Below the pieces are notes generated by a model, which was not told the DNA's origin, made no database searches, and worked only from the letters and a program-made list of their open reading frames with translations. 64,000 nucleotides of DNA from the NCBI RefSeq assembly GCF_028769735.1, contig NC_088173.1:22074038-22138037 (forward strand). Reading direction: 5' to 3'. The DNA comes from Zonotrichia leucophrys gambelii (lineage: Eukaryota; Chordata; Aves; Passeriformes; Passerellidae). The translations under genes were made by a program, and so were the position numbers. Shown here in pieces: positions 63,201 to 64,000 of this stretch (position 1 is the first letter of the stretch; every line of letters begins with the position of its first letter).

Positions 63201-63986
63201 GTTGCATACAAGAGAGAATAGATTTTCATAGGATGATAAAGCCTCAGTGGCCAGTGTGCCAAAACTGGATGTGCCTTATTCTTCCATCATGGAAATTTTG
63301 TTTAGGGAAGAAGACATCTGATTGCTTTCTTGTGTTTGGGTTGGGCTCAGTGGCTTTTTTTTAATGCTACATAAAGCACAACAAATTCTTAACAATGCAT
63401 GAAATGTTCTATTCTCCTTTAAAAAAAAAATCATGTTTGCCACATTGAATTAACTAGCAATATGTACAGAAAACACAAAACTTATCATATGCTCAAACTT
63501 GGAGACACAATAAAATTCTACTGAATTACATTAAATAAAAATACAATTGGAAAAAAAGATTCCTGTATACCTGTAAGCAATTAAGTTGTAAAACCACAGC
63601 AAGGTAAAACATGGGCAATTTACCTTGCATGAACACAGTAATATTTAAATAACATAAGGGAAATAAATGTTCTTAGTTTTAGCCATATATTCTACCATTA
63701 AAATATGTCACCAGCTATTTGTATCTTATTCAATTTAGTCATTCTCTCTAAAGTATATTTTATTCTTATTTCTTATATTTCAATGTGAATGGTAACAATA
63801 CATGATTCAGCAGATTTTCACCTTATCCCTGAGGCTGGGGTCATTGAACCACTCCAACAACTTCTTGCCCACTTCCATTGGGCTGGAAAGAAAGGTCCTA
63901 TACGTCAACAGGAAGTCTTCTATAAATGTTGGGTCTACCACAGAGTGCTCTTCCACCAAATGCATTGTTAACCTTTCAGCTGTTCC
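33266..63986 (-). CDS. RAPGEF2: RAPGEF2, Rap guanine nucleotide exchange factor 2 (18 exons, 5' partial)
   Basis: This is the gene span of a Rap1/Rap2 GEF that catalyses GDP-GTP exchange at membranes and cell junctions. Eighteen exons on the minus strand (each listed separately) join without a frame break into 3,654 nt, 1,217 codons plus TAA. Counting from the first residue in the window, the REM domain occupies about 1-105, PDZ about 112-200, Ras-association about 332-420, the CDC25-like RasGEF about 440-680, then a long Ser/Pro-rich tail. The C-terminus EDEQVSAV matches RAPGEF2, not the paralogue RAPGEF6, and is a class I PDZ ligand; the mammalian protein is known to bind MAGI/S-SCAM through its C-terminus. 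The human protein is about 1,499 residues, so roughly the first 270-280 residues, including the cNMP-binding-like region, lie beyond the right edge. All introns use GT-AG. No frameshift or premature stop was seen, so the locus looks functional. Confidence 0.96.
33292..34422 (-). other. RAPGEF2: RAPGEF2 last intron (1,131 bp)
   Basis: GT-AG intron between the PPxY exon and the 8-codon terminal exon. No further exon or repeat recognised. Confidence 0.85.
34423..34728 (-). CDS. RAPGEF2: RAPGEF2 penultimate exon with two PPxY motifs
   Basis: The exon is 306 nt, [17 protein letters not shown] through QGFSTEED. It holds two PY motifs, PPGY (34679-34690) and PPDY (34613-34624), matching the paired sites through which the Nedd4 E3 ligase is known to bind and ubiquitinate this GEF (described as CNrasGEF). 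The acceptor is CCTGCAG|CAAGAA and the donor GATG|GTAAATA. If this donor were not used, the frame would read eight more residues (GKYLLVKF) to a stop at 34397-34399 and would lose the PDZ ligand. Confidence 0.96.
34729..37284 (-). other. RAPGEF2: RAPGEF2 intron (2,556 bp)
   Basis: Contains the tandem 16-mer at 36047. Nothing else recognised. Confidence 0.85.
36047..36078. repeat. Tandem 16-mer in RAPGEF2 intron
   Basis: TAGAAAAACTCTATTG is followed directly by the same 16-mer with one substitution (C to T). A local slippage duplication. Confidence 0.7.
37285..37844 (-). CDS. RAPGEF2: RAPGEF2 large tail exon with DSGRGS degron-like motif
   Basis: The exon is 560 nt, the largest in the window, [12 protein letters not shown] through SSSTKGLV. 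It contains DSGRGS (codons at 37709-37726), which fits the beta-TrCP phosphodegron pattern DSGxxS. Mammalian RAPGEF2 is reported to be degraded through IKK-beta/CK1-alpha and beta-TrCP, and this is the likely site. The segment [17 protein letters not shown] is conserved. It differs from human mainly by Ser/Thr to Gly/Ala changes. Splice sites are ATCCAG|CTCATA and GTTG|GTAAGT. A short CR1 tail lies 100 bp upstream of the acceptor. Confidence 0.96.
37845..39382 (-). other. RAPGEF2: RAPGEF2 intron (1,538 bp)
   Basis: Contains the CR1 tail at 37945-38022 near its 3' end. The space between it and the acceptor is T-rich on the minus strand (repeated TTTG and TTTC), serving as an extended polypyrimidine tract. 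Confidence 0.85.
37945..38022 (+). mobile_element. CR1 LINE 3' tail fragment in RAPGEF2 intron
   Basis: The segment carries the avian CR1 3' end: GGGTTGGACTAGGCGACCTT, then TTCCTTTCCACCC, and the terminal ATTCTATGATTCTGTGATG octamer-type repeat. It is severely 5' truncated, as usual for CR1. It is antisense to RAPGEF2 and sits about 100 bp upstream of the acceptor of the 560-nt exon. Confidence 0.88.
39383..39608 (-). CDS. RAPGEF2: RAPGEF2 exon: Ser-rich tail segment
   Basis: The exon is 226 nt, [18 protein letters not shown] through [10 protein letters not shown]. It is an intrinsically disordered, phosphosite-rich region ([19 protein letters not shown]). The acceptor is TTGCAG|GCTACA and the donor TTAGG|GTAAGA. 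Confidence 0.95.
39609..41625 (-). other. RAPGEF2: RAPGEF2 intron (2,017 bp)
   Basis: AT-rich, no repeat or extra exon recognised. Confidence 0.85.
41626..41778 (-). CDS. RAPGEF2: RAPGEF2 exon: Ser-rich tail segment
   Basis: The exon is 153 nt, [18 protein letters not shown] through [13 protein letters not shown]. It carries several proline-directed Ser/Thr phosphorylation-type sites (PPTSPQSSP). The acceptor is CTAAAG|GCATTA and the donor AAAG|GTAGTA. Confidence 0.95.
41779..43527 (-). other. RAPGEF2: RAPGEF2 intron (1,749 bp)
   Basis: No repeat or extra exon recognised. Confidence 0.85.
43528..43710 (-). CDS. RAPGEF2: RAPGEF2 exon: Gln-rich proline/basic linker
   Basis: The exon is 183 nt, [16 protein letters not shown] through VKDLPPFG. 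It has a short Gln run ([10 protein letters not shown]) that appears shorter than the Pro/Gln-rich insert at this position in the human protein, as I recall it. Basic [13 protein letters not shown] follows. Predicted disordered, no catalytic role. The donor TTTG|GTAGGTAG contains a second GT four bases downstream, whose use would shift the frame. Confidence 0.94.
43711..44553 (-). other. RAPGEF2: RAPGEF2 intron (843 bp)
   Basis: Two plus-strand frames of 102 and 117 codons overlap here but show no family resemblance; treated as chance. Confidence 0.85.
44554..44777 (-). CDS. RAPGEF2: RAPGEF2 exon: end of RasGEF domain
   Basis: The exon is 224 nt, [19 protein letters not shown] through CEPATNT. 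Conserved C-terminal helices of the CDC25 region are visible: [24 protein letters not shown]. The downstream acidic stretch [11 protein letters not shown] marks the exit from the catalytic domain. The acceptor follows a strong C/T tract, and the donor is ACAT|GTGAGC. Confidence 0.95.
44778..45794 (-). other. RAPGEF2: RAPGEF2 intron downstream of the microexon (1,017 bp)
   Basis: No repeat recognised. The acceptor tract is C/T-rich with a run of six C. Confidence 0.85.
45795..45818 (-). CDS. RAPGEF2: RAPGEF2 24-nt microexon encoding (R)KKKWRSLG
   Basis: A 24-nt exon is bounded by TTGCAG|GAAGAAG and TTTGGG|GTAAGT. It keeps the frame (AG|G at entry, GG|G at exit) and encodes basic residues KKKWRSLG at the edge of the RasGEF domain. 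The same residues are in canonical RAPGEF2, which supports the call despite its size. Because 24 is a multiple of 3, skipping would preserve the frame and join TR directly to SLSQG. A TGC lies directly before the acceptor AG, as in microexons activated by neuronal SRRM4; that regulation is inference only. Confidence 0.93.
45819..46423 (-). other. RAPGEF2: RAPGEF2 intron upstream of the microexon (605 bp)
   Basis: Ends in a pyrimidine-rich tract with TGC triplets close to the acceptor. No repeat recognised. Confidence 0.85.
46424..46547 (-). CDS. RAPGEF2: RAPGEF2 exon: RasGEF domain, C-terminal part
   Basis: The exon is 124 nt, [18 protein letters not shown] through DPALMFRTR (last codon split AG|). 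It continues the catalytic domain. The acceptor is GTTGTAG|GAAATG and the donor AG|GTAAGT. It is followed by the 24-nt microexon. Confidence 0.95.
46628..46839 (-). CDS. RAPGEF2: RAPGEF2 exon: RasGEF domain, middle
   Basis: The exon is 212 nt, [18 protein letters not shown] through [10 protein letters not shown]. The [11 protein letters not shown] segment is a hallmark of CDC25 domains, and the [16 protein letters not shown] segment leads into the catalytic helical-hairpin region. The downstream intron is only 80 bp (46548-46627). Confidence 0.96.
46840..48383 (-). other. RAPGEF2: RAPGEF2 intron (1,544 bp)
   Basis: Interrupts the codon at AIIS|GLNLAP of the RasGEF domain. No repeat recognised. 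Confidence 0.85.
48384..48767 (-). CDS. RAPGEF2: RAPGEF2 exon: start of catalytic RasGEF (CDC25) domain
   Basis: The exon is 384 nt, from the split codon AG|G (R) [12 protein letters not shown] to NFNSMFAII. It contains the N-terminal half of the CDC25-homology catalytic domain: [17 protein letters not shown], then [11 protein letters not shown], then [20 protein letters not shown]. These match the conserved helices shared by RasGEF proteins. The donor is ATTAG|GTACTG, a non-optimal but valid GT site. Confidence 0.96.
49021..49261 (-). CDS. RAPGEF2: RAPGEF2 exon: Ras-association (RA) domain
   Basis: The exon is 241 nt, [18 protein letters not shown] through DRIQLSGR. It carries nearly the whole RA domain, which binds GTP-loaded Rap/Ras and gives positive feedback in this GEF family. 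The ubiquitin-like pattern is seen: a basic first strand ([15 protein letters not shown]), the TTAKEVV helix start, and the YSLCEVSV strand. Splice sites are TTTCCAG|ACTTACC and CAG|GTAAGA. Confidence 0.96.
49388..49431. repeat. 44-bp repeat, copy A (RAPGEF2 intron)
   Basis: It matches copy B at 52023-52066 in the same orientation at 38 of 44 positions, with no gap. It includes an identical block of TCTTACTGATAAAGAATA. No known family recognised. Confidence 0.7.
52023..52066. repeat. 44-bp repeat, copy B (RAPGEF2 intron)
   Basis: This is the partner of copy A, about 2.6 kb away in the same intron. Five of the six mismatches cluster in a 7-base central segment; both flanking blocks are nearly identical. 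Confidence 0.7.
53205..53362 (-). CDS. RAPGEF2: RAPGEF2 exon: linker before Ras-association domain
   Basis: The exon is 158 nt, [18 protein letters not shown] through [10 protein letters not shown], with split codons at both ends (AA|T and G|AC). Serine-rich linker without a recognised fold. The donor is CCAG|GTAAGG. Confidence 0.94.
53363..57758 (-). other. RAPGEF2: RAPGEF2 intron (4,396 bp)
   Basis: The largest intron in the window. A purine-rich patch occurs near 55770-55860 (GGGAGGAGAGAGACAGGAGG). No exon or TE recognised. Confidence 0.85.
57759..58005 (-). CDS. RAPGEF2: RAPGEF2 exon: PDZ-RA linker
   Basis: The exon is 247 nt, starting [13 protein letters not shown] (first codon split G|TT) and ending PQKPY plus AA of the next codon. 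It encodes the basic linker between the PDZ and Ras-association domains, including a Lys/Arg-rich stretch around [14 protein letters not shown]. The acceptor is TACAG|TTTTTAAAG and the donor AA|GTGAGT. Confidence 0.95.
58006..60185 (-). other. RAPGEF2: RAPGEF2 intron (2,180 bp)
   Basis: No repeat or extra exon recognised. Confidence 0.85.
60186..60294 (-). CDS. RAPGEF2: RAPGEF2 exon: second half of PDZ domain
   Basis: The exon is 109 nt, [12 protein letters not shown] through SITVKTNLF, leaving one base (G) for the next exon. It completes the PDZ fold; ILEVNG is the usual strand-turn before the second helix of PDZ domains. The donor is TTTG|GTAAGT. Confidence 0.95.
60406..60609 (-). CDS. RAPGEF2: RAPGEF2 exon: REM end and first half of PDZ domain
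   Basis: The exon is 204 nt, phase 0, 68 residues from [10 protein letters not shown] to LKRGDQ. The REM linker is followed by the start of the PDZ domain. The peptide-binding loop region is visible as [16 protein letters not shown]. The domain continues in the next exon after a 111-bp intron. Splice sites are TTATAG|AAAATG and CCAG|GTATGT. Confidence 0.96.
60701..60808 (-). CDS. RAPGEF2: RAPGEF2 exon: REM domain, second part
   Basis: The exon is 108 nt, phase 0 at both ends, 36 residues starting [13 protein letters not shown] and ending NNLERE. It continues the REM domain. The acceptor is TTTTCAG|GTTACA and the donor GAG|GTAAGA. A 91-bp intron separates it from the next exon. Confidence 0.95.
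60809..63821 (-). other. RAPGEF2: RAPGEF2 intron (3,013 bp)
   Basis: Contains the AT microsatellite-like tract at 60929. Short open frames near 62.6-62.9 kb on the plus strand have no recognisable product. Confidence 0.85.
60929..60998. repeat. AT-rich microsatellite-like tract in RAPGEF2 intron
   Basis: Imperfect TAT/ATT/ATAC units; likely length-variable. It lies about 120 bp upstream of the acceptor of the second REM exon. Confidence 0.75.
63822..63986 (-). CDS. RAPGEF2: RAPGEF2 exon: REM domain, first part
   Basis: The exon is 165 nt, phase 0 at both ends, 55 residues from [10 protein letters not shown] to NDPSLRDK. It opens the RasGEF N-terminal (REM) domain, which structurally supports the catalytic CDC25 domain. 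The acceptor AG is at 63988-63987 and an in-frame TAG immediately precedes the exon, so the reading frame cannot extend upstream. The donor is AAG|GTGAAA. Only 14 bases of the upstream intron are visible, so the polypyrimidine tract cannot be judged. Confidence 0.94.
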
Positions 63987-64000
63987 CTATCGATAGCAAA

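Noticed and set aside
33266..63986. Assignment to the paralogue RAPGEF6
   Set aside because: The tail sequence with DSGRGS, paired PPxY motifs and terminal EDEQVSAV belongs to RAPGEF2; RAPGEF6 has a different C-terminus.
1..64000. CRISPR arrays, bacterial operons, tRNA or rRNA genes
   Set aside because: No regularly spaced repeats, no tRNA B-box-like GGTTCGAATCC sequence, and the intron-exon structure is vertebrate.

Overview
The window reads as bird nuclear DNA. It combines a large, intron-rich vertebrate gene on the minus strand with CR1 LINE fragments (including the typical avian CR1 3' tail), two solo retroviral LTRs and low overall repeat content. The species cannot be named from the sequence; a passerine-type genome is plausible from the LTR types.

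Right half (about 31.3-64 kb, minus strand): the 3' two-thirds of RAPGEF2 (PDZ-GEF1 / nRapGEP / CNrasGEF), a Rap1/Rap2 guanine nucleotide exchange factor. I placed 18 consecutive coding exons by reading frame, protein identity and GT/AG splice sites. They join without a frame break into 1,217 codons plus a stop. The partial protein has, in order, the RasGEF N-terminal (REM) domain, a PDZ domain, a Ras-association domain, the CDC25-type RasGEF domain, and a long Ser/Pro-rich tail with a DSGRGS phosphodegron-like motif, two PPxY motifs and a C-terminal PDZ ligand ending in SAV. The 5' end of the gene (cyclic-nucleotide-binding-like region and promoter) lies beyond base 64000. The 3' UTR is about 2 kb and ends near 31.3 kb at a double AATAAA signal.

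Left half (1-31.3 kb): intergenic DNA downstream of RAPGEF2. In mammals this is a gene desert before FSTL5; that synteny is assumed here, not shown. I found no convincing protein-coding gene. It holds a dense CpG island at 4.15-4.58 kb with a plus-strand splice donor and a 10-bp-arm palindrome around CACGTG, and a smaller CpG cluster at 11.84-12.02 kb with a triple-GAAA IRF/ISRE-like site. It also holds a decayed 1.7-kb CR1 copy with dead reverse transcriptase, a solo LTR at 6.87-7.43 kb, and an older, internally deleted CR1 split by a younger solo LTR with a perfect 6-bp target duplication (20.09-20.43 kb).

Other points of note are a hAT-like element with terminal inverted repeats inside the RAPGEF2 3' UTR, a 24-nt in-frame microexon in the RasGEF region, a 44-bp repeated motif within one intron, and a strong A-over-T skew around 24.4 kb. 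Nothing here amounts to a new multi-gene system.
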